Positions 35,263 through 43,734 of a DNA stretch of 57,168 bases are shown piece after piece. The position numbers were made by a program, and so were the translations under genes. The notes under the pieces are model-generated. The model did no database searches, was not told the DNA's origin, and worked only from the letters and a program-made list of their open reading frames with translations. The DNA lies in the IMG/VR virus record IMGVR_UViG_3300037262_000028, positions 1 to 57,168 of that record; one strand, written 5' to 3'. The first letter of the stretch is position 1. The number at the start of each line of letters is the position of its first letter. The DNA comes from a virus.

Positions 35263-36861
35263 TTAAATATAAGTAGCACTGACGCTACAAGTCGATGCGG
35301 TGATCGCTGTTGCATCCAACACGGCGATAGCGCCAGTGACTGCCCAAATTATGCCTGATGAAAACGACATACCAACAGAGGGTATCGGTAGTGCATAAGA
35401 AGCTGTTGGCGGTATATAAACGTTATAAACCGGTGTCGTCGTGCCTACCGTTGCCGTAGATGCGTTAAATAGTTTTAGCCAGACCCCTGTACTGTTGGAG
35501 TTAGATACCGACATCGACATCAGCCGGCCCCCCGAATTTTTAATTAGTTGACTTACAGGTGTTGCTGGTGCCAGCACTACTGTGGCAAATGACGTCCCGC
35601 TAGGTGTTACTGTTATGCCCAGGGCTATTTGCCCGGCTGCGGCGGCTGAAGCTGTTCCCCCTATTTGATTTATGTTAACAGGGGCGGGCGCTACGTACCC
35701 CGACGCCCAGGGTTGCGCACGTAAATAGGCTGTCGCGTTACCGGCACCCGTTACCGTTAACTTTATCCAGCGTGCTAAACAAGGGAAACTGTAAGAACCA
35801 CTCGAAATGGTGGTTACGTACCCGTTTATTATTAGCGCCGCCGTCCCGGATAACGCTGACCAGTTTACAAGGTCATTAGAACAGCTCACCGTGGCTTGCA
35901 TAACATAAGTTGTTATATTTAAGCTTTGGTACCCTGTCGTATCTATGACGAGCTGGCCGTTAACTACACCGTTTAACGGGATTGGTACTGGCGCATCTGA
36001 AACAAGTATCCGGCCATTTACATCGACCGCTGGCTGATTAACTATCTTAAAGCGTGCCGCAAGACCTAACGTATCATCAAATAAGGCAGACATAAAATCG
36101 ACGTTGGCAAAATCGCCAGCCGGGTCGCCCGTTATTGCCTGAAATAGCGGCCCGTCAGATGATGTTGCTGCTAACGTGGCCGGGTCGGGAACACTGCTGC
36201 TGCTAATAACGGTGACTGGCAGTCCTGCGCCCGGTGCGATAGCCACACCGTTGATTTCGTTTAATGCGACGGGCAGGTTACCTAAATTAGTCACCGGCAT
36301 AATAGCGCCGTATGCCACATTCAAATTAAACAGGGTGGTCGTGTTGGGACCGACATTTTGCGCCGTTACTTTGACGTAGTTACCGTTCAAAATGCGTGAG
36401 ATATTAACCGCGTTGTCCGGCGTGACTAAATACGTCCACACATCGGCCAGATTTACCCCGAGAATATCGACATATTGCAAAACAGTTAGTATAAGCGGCT
36501 GATCTGATGTACATAAAAACGTGATAGCCGGTTCCGCTTCCGCTGTTTCAATCGCGCCGGGAAATATTTGCCCGGGGGCTAATTGTGCGGTGCTGGTATT
36601 AACTGTACTGTAAAAAAAATTAGTCGCGCCCAGCGCAACCATCAGCCCGTTTTGGCCGGCACCGGCTGATAAACTGTTAATCGGGGAACCGGAACCGTCA
36701 TTACTGTTAACGCTTCCGGTCCATGCCGATTCGCTGCTACCGTCAGCCCCACCCCCTACGTCGAGGATGGTCATCGGTGTTTTAACACCTGCGTTGACCG
36801 TTTTTGCTACCGTACGGATTATATCGCCGGCCCCGCCGCTTGATGCGCTATTGTCACTCAT
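35263..36861 (-). CDS. Large beta-rich virion protein (532 aa)
   Basis: Mostly Ser/Thr/Val-rich strands. NGVVNGQLVIDTTGYQSLNITTY followed by ARWIKLTVTGAGNATAYLRAQPW resembles the beta-sandwich appearing in several phage head fibre proteins. No enzyme motif is visible. It probably belongs to the head decoration set with its neighbours. Confidence 0.55.
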   Translation of the reverse strand: MSDNSASSGGAGDIIRTVAKTVNAGVKTPMTILDVGGGADGSSESAWTGSVNSNDGSGSPINSLSAGAGQNGLMVALGATNFFYSTVNTSTAQLAPGQIFPGAIETAEAEPAITFLCTSDQPLILTVLQYVDILGVNLADVWTYLVTPDNAVNISRILNGNYVKVTAQNVGPNTTTLFNLNVAYGAIMPVTNLGNLPVALNEINGVAIAPGAGLPVTVISSSSVPDPATLAATSSDGPLFQAITGDPAGDFANVDFMSALFDDTLGLAARFKIVNQPAVDVNGRILVSDAPVPIPLNGVVNGQLVIDTTGYQSLNITTYVMQATVSCSNDLVNWSALSGTAALIINGYVTTISSGSYSFPCLARWIKLTVTGAGNATAYLRAQPWASGYVAPAPVNINQIGGTASAAAAGQIALGITVTPSGTSFATVVLAPATPVSQLIKNSGGRLMSMSVSNSNSTGVWLKLFNASTATVGTTTPVYNVYIPPTASYALPIPSVGMSFSSGIIWAVTGAIAVLDATAITASTCSVSATYI

Positions 36862-36867
36862 GACTTA

Positions 36868-37548
36868 TTAAGCGATACGAATTAAAGAGGTGGTTGAGCC
36901 TACTGTGGGCAGGAGTATAGTAAATGTGCCAGCCGTTACGGTTTGTGTACCGCCAAAGCTGCCGATATAAGCGCAATAAGTCTGGTTACTCGCGTTATAA
37001 ATCATGCATCCTGATGTGCTAAACGTAGCCGATGTCCAGCTCGGGTTTGTTGTGGGCTGCGTGACAGCGACCAGCGTGTTCAGCACCGGTGTGGTATTTA
37101 ATGCGCCGCCGCACGCCTGTCCGCCCTGTATATATCCGCCCGATCCGGCTAATTCATCGGTGCCTAAGTTGGTTGTTGTGGGCGACCCTGAACTTGACCC
37201 CCACTGAACCGACCCCGCGCCATATGTTCCTGTCACCGTCGCAATCATCAGGGCACAATTAAAATTATGCCCGACGAAGGTTAATGTAGGTGACCCGGCA
37301 CCTGTGCATGCCTGGGTGATATAGCAAGACGTGGTACTGTCGATCGCACCCACAAAACTGTTTGCCGGTACGTTGGTGCCTGATACGCTGCAACCGATAG
37401 CTACGTTGGCCAGCGACGACAGTGCTGTGATATGTGTGCTTGTGTTAGCCGTTGTGCCGGTCGCTGTACCCGAACCGTTAAAGCAGTGGCCGCCCTGTAA
37501 GACGCTGACCTTAAACTGAGAGGGGAGTGCGGTAGTAATACCAGCCAT
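36868..37548 (-). CDS. Virion protein with divergent Gly/Thr module (226 aa)
   Basis: Residues about 28-92 (THITALSSLANVAIGCSVSGTNVPANSFVGAID, then TGAGSPTLTF) are a distant form of the insertion domain, here with the VSGTxVPA turn. The rest is beta-rich with two cysteine pairs (QACGG, GCMIYNASN). Function unknown; head region. Confidence 0.55.
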   Translation of the reverse strand: MAGITTALPSQFKVSVLQGGHCFNGSGTATGTTANTSTHITALSSLANVAIGCSVSGTNVPANSFVGAIDSTTSCYITQACTGAGSPTLTFVGHNFNCALMIATVTGTYGAGSVQWGSSSGSPTTTNLGTDELAGSGGYIQGGQACGGALNTTPVLNTLVAVTQPTTNPSWTSATFSTSGCMIYNASNQTYCAYIGSFGGTQTVTAGTFTILLPTVGSTTSLIRIA

Positions 37549-37550
37549 GG

Positions 37551-38054
37551 TTATTCTCCGGTCGTGATCGTCGCGCTGTCACCAGCAGGGGTAACAGCCG
37601 GTGCCAGTGTGGCTTTAAATTCGATACTGTGACCAAGGTCAGGATTGCGGTCTGCGTGCCAGCTTCGTTCAATTTGCATACTTGTCTGAAAATGCGATAT
37701 TAGTGTGGCGCGAATACGGTCAGGCATTGCCGGGTCGCTAAAATCGGGCGCCCACTGGGTGGCCTGGCCTGCGGCGATAATCGCCGCTACAGCAGCGTCT
37801 AAATCGGTATGGTCAGACGGGCTGCCGTCAGCGACCAGCCGGCTGCTGTCGTTAGCGATAAACAACCGTTCCCCGGCTTGTACCTCGTCGTGGTGCTTTT
37901 CCAGAATATCGACAATAGCGCCCATTAGCTTAATACCTACGCCGCGTTTTTCCGGTGCGATGTCATCAGCGATAGCCAGAATATGGGTGGCTGTGGCTTC
38001 TGCCCAGGCTGCGCCGGAGTGCGGGCCGCCGTTAGTGATCAGGATACCTTGCAT
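37551..38054 (-). CDS. Hypothetical protein next to terminase (167 aa)
   Basis: The N-terminal half (GILITNGGPHSGAAWAEATATHILAIADDI ... HHDEVQAGERLFIANDSSRLVAD) is mixed alpha/beta; the tail is Thr/Ala-rich. Twenty bases separate it from the large terminase stop. No function is recognised. Confidence 0.55.
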   Translation of the reverse strand: MQGILITNGGPHSGAAWAEATATHILAIADDIAPEKRGVGIKLMGAIVDILEKHHDEVQAGERLFIANDSSRLVADGSPSDHTDLDAAVAAIIAAGQATQWAPDFSDPAMPDRIRATLISHFQTSMQIERSWHADRNPDLGHSIEFKATLAPAVTPAGDSATITTGE

Positions 38055-38073
38055 GATAAGCCTTTTAAATAAT

Positions 38074-39675
38074 TTAGATCGCCGCTACAGCATACTGACT
38101 GATCGTGATAGGTTTTCGTGCGGTCACCGAAAAAGCGATCATAACCGCGTCGGCTAAATTTGGCGACTTGGTATTGTCTGGTGCTTTGTTCACCACGATC
38201 TTACCGATATCGTTAGTGACATAAGTTGGCTGGCTCAGTTCGCCAACCAGTTTGCTATGATGTTTAATGGCTGAGCTGATCGAAATAATATCGTCCGGAT
38301 CGCATACGCGTCCTTCGACCACCCACCCGTACGTTTTCTCGAACCGGCGGCGCAACGCCCACCAGGCCTGCGCTTTACGGTCCCGGAAATAATCTTTATT
38401 CTTGCGTCCTTTAACGTCTTCGCCTTCAGGGTTAAAGACGGCTTCAGAACCGCGGAAGGCTTCGGCTTCAATGGGCCGCTGACCGTTGTCGGTGCGCCGC
38501 TGGGCAATGATACGCGCGTCGCCGCGCACGCCCGCGCCCAGTCCGTCACTATCGTACTTAAATAATTCGTATCCCATCGCGTCGCAGATATCGTGGGCTT
38601 TAAAAGCTGTCCTGAAAATATCGCTGCCTTTACCGGACCATTCATCGACGTATTCCAGAACAATGCCGTGACGTCCGCAGAACGCGTTCATATCTTTACC
38701 TTCGTCGGCCACGTCCAGTCCGCCGGATTTCATGCCTGACGGAGGTATTTGCAATCGCAGGTGCGCGTCAACCGACGCTTTAATCCAGCTGACAGGGATC
38801 AAAACGCCTTCCACTGAGGCTGCGAAGTCGCAATCTATTTCCTGCGCGACGGTGACCGGATCAAGTTCTTCGCACTGGCGGTTGTACCACGCGATATCTT
38901 TCCTGGGATCGTCCTGCCAGTGAAAGGTAAAAAGTTTAATTTTGCCGCCATTGCATTTATCTGCGAATGGATTGCCGTACCCGTTCGGTGTCGAAATATC
39001 GATACGGCAATTCGTTGTCTGTGACAGCGAAGCCTCCACCAGATGCGGCCTTTCAAGAAACGCCGATTCATCCACAAGGTAAATGGATGTCGTATTTCCG
39101 CGGCCAATATTGTCTCCTGCTTCGCCCGTAATTGTGGCGCCCGTTTCCGGGAAAATCAGCCGCATATGCGGCGCGTGCTTACCCGCTTCCCACCCCGCCC
39201 GAAACTCAACGGGCAGGTTGGCCATAAATGTGCGCCCTTTGTGAAAGAGCGATTTCGGGTCGCCCACCGAGTCCACGTAAATCTCTTTACGTGACCCGAC
39301 GCCGATGGCCATCCCTTCATTAAAAATACTGAGCGAACAACCGACGGCCATGGCCAGCCAGGAGAAACCCATCTGCCGCGTTTTCAGCGTCATCATCGGT
39401 TTCTGGTTATGCCAGCACCAGATAACATCGTTAATCCAGTCTTCCTGTTTCGGAAACAGGATGAACGGAATCAGGCTGGGCAGACCGCGCTCCACATTTT
39501 TTGGATCCACCGTCACGCCCCAGTCCATAATAAACTGCGGGATGTGTTCTTTGTAGTACGCTTTAATCCCAGGGAGCTCACCAGGGTTGTTACGGATGAA
39601 TGTTAATGCGTCAGCGCGCATCTGGAACACGGCGTTGTAATCCGGGTTCATGTAATCGAAATTAAGAGGGCGCAT
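38074..39675 (-). CDS. terL: Terminase large subunit
   Basis: A 533-residue protein. Walker A-like TLKTRQMGFSW (residues 96-106, K98), Walker B SIYLVDESAF with D202-E203, then the nuclease half with GLDVADEGKD and FKYDSDGLGAGVRGDA. It translocates and cuts DNA for packaging at the portal. The small subunit lies upstream with a 40-residue gene between. Confidence 0.92.
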   Translation of the reverse strand: MRPLNFDYMNPDYNAVFQMRADALTFIRNNPGELPGIKAYYKEHIPQFIMDWGVTVDPKNVERGLPSLIPFILFPKQEDWINDVIWCWHNQKPMMTLKTRQMGFSWLAMAVGCSLSIFNEGMAIGVGSRKEIYVDSVGDPKSLFHKGRTFMANLPVEFRAGWEAGKHAPHMRLIFPETGATITGEAGDNIGRGNTTSIYLVDESAFLERPHLVEASLSQTTNCRIDISTPNGYGNPFADKCNGGKIKLFTFHWQDDPRKDIAWYNRQCEELDPVTVAQEIDCDFAASVEGVLIPVSWIKASVDAHLRLQIPPSGMKSGGLDVADEGKDMNAFCGRHGIVLEYVDEWSGKGSDIFRTAFKAHDICDAMGYELFKYDSDGLGAGVRGDARIIAQRRTDNGQRPIEAEAFRGSEAVFNPEGEDVKGRKNKDYFRDRKAQAWWALRRRFEKTYGWVVEGRVCDPDDIISISSAIKHHSKLVGELSQPTYVTNDIGKIVVNKAPDNTKSPNLADAVMIAFSVTARKPITISQYAVAAI

Positions 39676-39681
39676 AAACGC

Positions 39682-39804
39682 TTATTTCTTAGGCTGTTTT
39701 GGCTTTAAAGCCAACAGCCCCCAGCCCAACTGTCGCCTGATCTGATCGGCTGTCAGCGGTGCAGTCTTTGGTTCGGGCCGGGGGTGCTTGGGTAGTTCAG
39801 ACAC
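39682..39804 (-). CDS. Small basic protein (40 aa) between terminase genes
   Basis: GTG start at 39804 preceded by AAAGGAAGGTGATCA, a strong ribosome site, and the stop lies six bases before the large terminase ATG. The product MSELPKHPRPEPKTAPLTAD ... LALKPKQPKK is proline- and lysine-rich. The strong ribosome site and tight fit in the operon support it as a real gene. Confidence 0.6.
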   Translation of the reverse strand: MSELPKHPRPEPKTAPLTADQIRRQLGWGLLALKPKQPKK

Positions 39805-39827
39805 TGATCACCTTCCTTTCCAAACAA

Positions 39828-40523
39828 CTAACTGCCAGACAACATCCTCTGATAGGCTCTGCTGGCGTCGATCGCATTAATTCCTGCAAAGTCGACATTC
39901 GCCGTGATATCCTGCAGGGCTTTTGCAGACGCTTCCTTATTGCCGGCCAGTACCGCTAAAGCCGGTTCCAGCGCTTTATTCGCTGCTGTGGAGAGGGCCA
40001 TCACGTTGCGCGCCACTAAGTGGTTGTTCGCATCGGGGTCTTCCATGTTCAGTTTTTCGACTTCCTTATTCGCCGCCTGCGCCAGTACGTGCGCCGTTTT
40101 GGCACCGTAATTCGCCGCGCCGACAACTTCTGTCGTCATGGAACGCAACTGATCAATTAATTTTTTCGTGCTCTCCTGATGTTCTTTCGGGAGCTTTTCC
40201 AGTGTTGCCCGCGCCTTGTCGGCGGCAGCAGTGGCTTCCGGCGACGCGTCAGTCTCCGCCGAAAATAAATCTTTAGCGACGGTTGTGATCATTTTGATTT
40301 TCTGGGAAACGTTACGGCTGATCGTGGATTGGTTTACCTGATGCTTGTCGGCTAATTCCGTCGTGGTTGCGCCTTGCAAATACTCCAGCTCGATCGTCGT
40401 CCATTCTTCCGGCGTTTTCGCGCGCGGCATTCCGCGGCGTTCACCATGGTGCACTATTTTCTTCGGCCGTATCTTAGGCCGCAAATAATCGTGACTGTCG
40501 CTGGTATCGGGAACATAAGCCAT
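39828..40523 (-). CDS. Terminase small subunit-like
   Basis: A 231-residue protein with a helix-turn-helix (EYLQGATTTELADKHQVNQSTISRNVSQKI, about residues 48-77) and then a helical body. DNA-binding proteins of this shape directly upstream of terL act as small terminase, choosing the packaging start. First gene of the late operon. Confidence 0.75.
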   Translation of the reverse strand: MAYVPDTSDSHDYLRPKIRPKKIVHHGERRGMPRAKTPEEWTTIELEYLQGATTTELADKHQVNQSTISRNVSQKIKMITTVAKDLFSAETDASPEATAAADKARATLEKLPKEHQESTKKLIDQLRSMTTEVVGAANYGAKTAHVLAQAANKEVEKLNMEDPDANNHLVARNVMALSTAANKALEPALAVLAGNKEASAKALQDITANVDFAGINAIDASRAYQRMLSGS

Positions 40524-40538
40524 AAACCACCCGCAAAT

Positions 40539-40563
40539 AAAAAACGGTCCTGTTTAGGAACCG
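40539..40563 (-). terminator. Terminator-like hairpin before terminase genes
   Basis: On the minus strand CGGTTCCT-AAAC-AGGACCG followed by TTTTTT: a 7-bp stem with one bulge, ending 15 bases before the small terminase ATG. It would block late transcription unless antiterminated. Confidence 0.65.
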
Positions 40564-40611
40564 CGAAGACCATGACGCACGCTAAGATCATGGCCGGAGA
40601 TTGTTGGATGC

Positions 40612-40631
40612 AGGGGTTGCTTTGGCAACCC
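40612..40631 (-). other. Perfect hairpin GGGGTTGC/GCAACCCC in late leader
   Basis: Eight-base stem with loop CAAA on the minus strand, without a U-tract. In a late leader it may be a pause or antiterminator-related structure. Confidence 0.5.
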
Positions 40632-40669
40632 CGCGCTCACCCACCGAAGCGAATGAGGGGGAGTACAAA

Positions 40670-40705
40670 GAAAAAAGCCGGCTCGCGTGCGGCACAGCTT
40701 TTTTC
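40670..40705 (-). terminator. Terminator-like hairpin in late leader
   Basis: On the minus strand AAAAAAGC and GCTTTTTTC flank a GC-rich inner region with GTGCCGCAC. The final T run and position about 110 bases after the presumed late promoter recall lambda tR'. The inner stem is imperfect. Confidence 0.5.
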
Positions 40706-40809
40706 AGAGCGAGTTAAGCAATCAAGTGAAGCGTCTAAGGTAAGACGGTGCCCCGCTTTCGCCCTGATTATGCATTTCGGATTGTGAAACCGGATCTGCA
40801 GTGATGTGG

Positions 40810-40838
40810 AATATACACCTTAGTTTTCTATCGCGCAA
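40810..40838 (-). promoter_or_regulatory. Predicted late promoter
   Basis: Minus strand TTGCGC (40838-40833), 17-base spacer, TATATT (40815-40810). It lies just after the Q-like gene and points to the terminase operon. The region 40524-40846 otherwise holds hairpins but no credible gene. Confidence 0.55.
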
Positions 40839-40846
40839 CTTATTTT

Positions 40847-41353
40847 TTACGCCGCCATTTTTCGTGCCAGTTTCTTCACCGCCATATTGCCGGCATACCG
40901 TTCCAGTTCCGCCAGCGTTTCAACCATATCCTTCACGTGGTTCAGAATGCGCGCCTCGGCGGCTACCGGTTTCGTGCCGGACCCGCTGCAGGGTTTGCAT
41001 GTCGCTTCATACGCGCCTGTCTGATTAAACTTAGGATGGAATCCTCGCCCCTGACAGGCCGGGCACACCGGATTTAACCAGTACGTCATCGCCGCATTCG
41101 CGACAATAACCGGGTTGATGTGTTCGGGCCAGTGCCGTAATTCCGCTTTGTTTTTTACAATCGCTATCCACTTGACGCTTAACGTTTTGTACGAGGTTGC
41201 ATCGTTGCAATATTTCACCCGGTACATGTCGGTAGCCAGTCTGACAGGGGAGAGGGCTAACGCAATTAACGCGTCGGTGGCGAAGTGCCGGTCGTCATCC
41301 CTCAGATTACTGCTGTTCACGGATCGTGCGTACTTTTCGGCTATTTCTGTCAT
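40847..41353 (-). CDS. Lambda Q-like antiterminator (putative)
   Basis: A 168-residue protein. Two knuckles CPACQGRG and CKPCSGSG (about residues 96-127) are followed by an Ala-rich helix, the same order as in lambda Q (CRDCHGTG ... CGRCKGVG). Q binds DNA at the late promoter and modifies RNA polymerase to read through terminators. Here a promoter and two terminator-like hairpins stand directly downstream, before the late operon. The N-terminus shows no clear similarity that I can see, and DnaJ-like zinc knuckles occur in other proteins, so the call rests on both motif and place. Confidence 0.6.
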   Translation of the reverse strand: MTEIAEKYARSVNSSNLRDDDRHFATDALIALALSPVRLATDMYRVKYCNDATSYKTLSVKWIAIVKNKAELRHWPEHINPVIVANAAMTYWLNPVCPACQGRGFHPKFNQTGAYEATCKPCSGSGTKPVAAEARILNHVKDMVETLAELERYAGNMAVKKLARKMAA

Positions 41354-41400
41354 GCTGGCTCTCCCGGGCGGCTTTGTTTTTGCATCGCGAACACGGCGCG

Positions 41401-41429
41401 AGTGTACCGCACACCGGTCTGTATGGCAA
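41401..41429 (-). promoter_or_regulatory. Predicted promoter for the Q-like gene
   Basis: Minus strand TTGCCA (41429-41424), 17-base spacer, TACACT (41406-41401), about 48 bases before the ATG at 41353 which has GGGAGAG before it. Confidence 0.45.
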
Positions 41430-41546
41430 CACTTTTTGCATAGAGACGAAAAATTTTGCTGCGCGGGAACGCGTTTTAGAAAATAAAACGGCTAGTTGCA
41501 TACGGTAAGGGGGTGGGCGTTGTGGTTTGACTATTTGACTATTTAA

Positions 41547-42155
41547 CTATTCCTGATCGTCAAACAGAGAGGGTGCGGGGATCAGCTGCCGGGTAAGATG
41601 CTTCCATGTTTTAAAGTTGCGGATATGCGATACCGCTGCCTGGCTGATGCCATACTCTTTCGCCAGTACTTTCTGTTTTTCGTTTCCGTAACGAATACGA
41701 ATCACAGCATCTTCGTCTAGTTTCGATGCTGGATGGTCTTCACCCTCAGTCTGCGTTCCGTGTCGTCGTTTATCCCGCATATTCTGCAGATGGTTGCCCA
41801 GGTACAGATTCGTTATCGCATTATCGAGATGATTTCCGTCCTTGTGCAATACGTGCGCGCCTTCAGGTATTTCGCCGTGAAAAGCCGCATAGACCAGCCG
41901 GTGAACCTGATAGCGTTTAATTCCCGGCGTTTCAGACAGCCACACCGGTTTAGACAATATCACGCCTAAACGCCCTTGCTTATTGGTCCCTGGTTTCAGT
42001 AGCGTTTTATGAATACGCAACCCCTCATCGATCGAAGACTGCAACAGCCGGGCCACACTGCGTACGCGCCCGTGACTGCTTGCCTGGTATAGTCCGACAT
42101 ACCCCGGGATATCGCGCCATTCTTCGTATTCATCTAAAGCGTTCCAATTTTCCAT
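41547..42155 (-). CDS. HNH homing endonuclease with NUMOD4 domain
   Basis: A 202-residue protein. NUMOD4 (EEWRDIPGYVGLYQASSHGRVRS, about residues 11-33), then HNH_3 core VHRLVYAAFHG ... HVLHKDGNHLDNAITNLYLG, and a C-terminal helix-turn-helix (VLAKEYGISQAAVSHIRN). Free-standing homing nucleases of this type spread between phage genomes at conserved sites. It lies at the end of the non-coding block and may have landed there. Copies of GACTATT flank its 3' end. Confidence 0.9.
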   Translation of the reverse strand: MENWNALDEYEEWRDIPGYVGLYQASSHGRVRSVARLLQSSIDEGLRIHKTLLKPGTNKQGRLGVILSKPVWLSETPGIKRYQVHRLVYAAFHGEIPEGAHVLHKDGNHLDNAITNLYLGNHLQNMRDKRRHGTQTEGEDHPASKLDEDAVIRIRYGNEKQKVLAKEYGISQAAVSHIRNFKTWKHLTRQLIPAPSLFDDQE

Positions 42156-42185
42156 AATATACCTTCAAGTCTGTTTTACGTCCTT

Positions 42186-42214
42186 ATTATATTTATTTTT
42201 TAGTTAGGGTGCAA
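42186..42214 (-). promoter_or_regulatory. Predicted strong promoter upstream of HNH gene
   Basis: Minus strand TTGCAC (42214-42209), 17-base spacer, perfect TATAAT (42191-42186). Transcription would begin near 42179, 24 bases before the HNH ATG. Confidence 0.6.
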
Positions 42215-42362
42215 GCGTTTTTACCGGGGGGTGTCTGCTTAGGCTGGGGGCTAAAAGCTTGTAGTTGTAAGGTTGACAACTATTTGTAAAAAAGTGCCGC
42301 GCGGCTAAATAGGTACCCCTGTGGTCAGTCGGCCAAAAGTGTCCGATGGGGGCCTGTTTGAC

Positions 42363-42417
42363 AACATTTCTCAGTAGTAATGTTAGCTAACAGATAACAT
42401 TACTACTGAGAAATGTT
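42363..42417. repeat. Perfect inverted repeat, 23-bp arms, 9-base loop
   Basis: Arms 42363-42385 and 42395-42417 are exact complements with a GCTAACAGA loop. It can form a long hairpin or cruciform and contains a TGTTAGCTAACA palindrome (42381-42392), repeated at 42421-42432. Confidence 0.85.
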
Positions 42418-42432
42418 ATCTGTTAGCTAACA
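42381..42432. repeat. Two copies of palindrome TGTTAGCTAACA
   Basis: Perfect 12-bp palindromes at 42381-42392 and 42421-42432, centres 40 bases apart. Further GTTAGC half-sites lie at 42554, 42561, 42733 and 42740. A dimeric DNA-binding protein could use them. Confidence 0.75.
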
Positions 42433-42748
42433 ATTGTTAGTTAAAATATATCGAATTACGATTATAAGTGTATGTTAGTGTTATTTGTCGAAATAATGAT
42501 TATGCGAAATTGAAAATAATAGTGTTAATAATCAATGACTTATATAGTAGATTGTTAGCTGTTAGCTAGTCAGTTGTCAGAATTGACGGTCAACTACTAG
42601 ATATAGTGTTGTCCGTTATCGATCGATGCTGGCGTTTTATGCGCCGTGTTAGCGCCTGGGGATTATGGTGTTGTCAGCTTGCATACACTTTTGACTGCCC
42701 CGCTTGCTAACTGCCGAAGCTGTTGTTCAACCGTTAGCCGTTAGCAGA

Positions 42749-42789
42749 CAGTCAATAGCCAACTACTAGATGTAGTTGGCTATTGACTG
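42749..42789. repeat. Perfect inverted repeat, 18-bp arms, 5-base loop
   Basis: Arms CAGTCAATAGCCAACTAC and complement surround TAGAT, directly before the tandem repeats. A partial relative of this centre (CAACTACTAGATATAGTGTTG) occurs near 42591. Confidence 0.85.
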
Positions 42790-42968
42790 CCAGGACGCTG
42801 CCAGCCAGGACGCTGCAAGCCAGGACATTGCCAGCCAGGACATTGCCAGCCAGGACGCTGCCAGCTGCCAGCCAGGACGCTGCAAGCCAGGACATTGCAA
42901 GCCAGGGCATTGCCAGCTGCAAGCCAGGACATTGCCAGCCAGGACATTGCCAGCCAGGACGCTGCAAG
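42790..42968. repeat. Eleven tandem repeats of 15/22 bp (CCAGGAC core)
   Basis: Nine 15-bp units and two 22-bp units share CCAGGAC followed by (GC/AT)TGC(C/A)AG; one unit has CCAGGGC. No spacers are present, so it is not CRISPR. Iterons of this size often bind initiators or partition proteins. Confidence 0.9.
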
Positions 42969-43469
42969 CCGGCGCTATTTTCATCGCATTTTGTGGGACT
43001 TGGAAATAGTCAAATAAAGCCGAAAAACAGAATAGTTAAATAGTCATAGTCATTTTCAAAAAACTTTTTTCCCGGCCCAGCATTTGTGTAGGATTATATG
43101 TATATGTATAATATTCCTTTATTATAAAAGGGTATATGACTATTTAACTATTTACTTAACTTTAGCAGGGGAAAACCGCAAAAATCACAAAACTATTATT
43201 CGACTATCAGTTGACTATTCCATGTCTTATTTTGACTATTTTCGTTTAGCCTAAAAAGTCAAAAATACCGCGCGCGTAAAAAATACACGAAAACAGCACA
43301 AAAACAGGCAAAAACGCGTTTCCAAAAACGTCGAAAAACGCACGAAAAAAACACGAAAAGCCACTAAAAACAGGTATTACAAAATAAATTGAAAACGACT
43401 ATTCGACTATTCCCGTTTTCAAGCCTGGCAGTGCGCGGTTAAAACCGGGATGCGCAAAACCACAAGATA

Positions 43470-43498
43470 TTAGCAAATTAGAGTAAATACTCTATAAA
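43470..43498 (+). promoter_or_regulatory. Predicted promoter with inverted-repeat operator
   Basis: TTAGCA (43470-43475), 17-base spacer, TATAAA (43493-43498). The spacer contains AGAGTA-AA-TACTCT (43480-43493), a likely operator. It drives the rightward operon starting at 43592. Confidence 0.55.
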
Positions 43499-43591
43499 TA
43501 ATGCTTGCATAGCGTAAGGAAATTATTTACAGTGGAGTCACTGAGCAAACAAAGCTCAGCCAGATAAACGAAACGACATTGGAGAAAAATC

Positions 43592-43720
43592 ATGAATGCA
43601 ACTACTTACACAAGCTCACGCGCTGTTATAACTGATGATGCAAAACGTATTGCGCTGATCAAAGCACGCATTGCTGCCTTGCTGGCTGTCGAAAGCGCTA
43701 AGCTTGGCCTGTCAAACTAA
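43592..43720 (+). CDS. Small hypothetical protein (42 aa)
   Basis: ATG preceded by GGAGAAAAATC. Product begins MNATTYTSSRAVITDDAKRI with a helical Ala-rich end. It is the first gene of the operon. Function unknown; abundance of such leader-type small proteins in early phage operons is common. Confidence 0.55.
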   Translation: MNATTYTSSRAVITDDAKRIALIKARIAALLAVESAKLGLSN

Positions 43721-43734
43721 ATCGGCGAAATAAA

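Larger units (their letters stand above)
42156..43591. other. Repeat-rich non-coding block, origin or control-region candidate
   Basis: About 1.4 kb without a credible gene, between a leftward (42155) and a rightward (43592) unit. It contains an AT-rich stretch at 42433-42560 next to hairpins, palindromes and iteron-like tandem repeats, plus many GACTATT motifs. Frames that are open across 42752-43043 are only the tandem repeat read in several phases. A replication origin or a regulatory centre fits the content; no DnaA or initiator sites are proven. Confidence 0.6.

Noticed and set aside
41307-41501. Small cysteine-containing minus-strand frame overlapping the Q-like start
   Set aside because: No ribosome site and it covers the predicted promoter and ribosome site of the Q-like gene.
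42273-42278. TTGACA -35 element on the plus strand
   Set aside because: No -10 sequence follows at 16-18 bases; GCCGCG is found there.
42790-42968. CRISPR array
   Set aside because: Repeats are adjacent without unique spacers, and no cas genes are present.
42752-43043. Several 70-86 codon frames on both strands with repeated five-residue units
   Set aside because: They follow the 15-bp tandem repeat read in different phases, have no ribosome sites, and are mutually exclusive.
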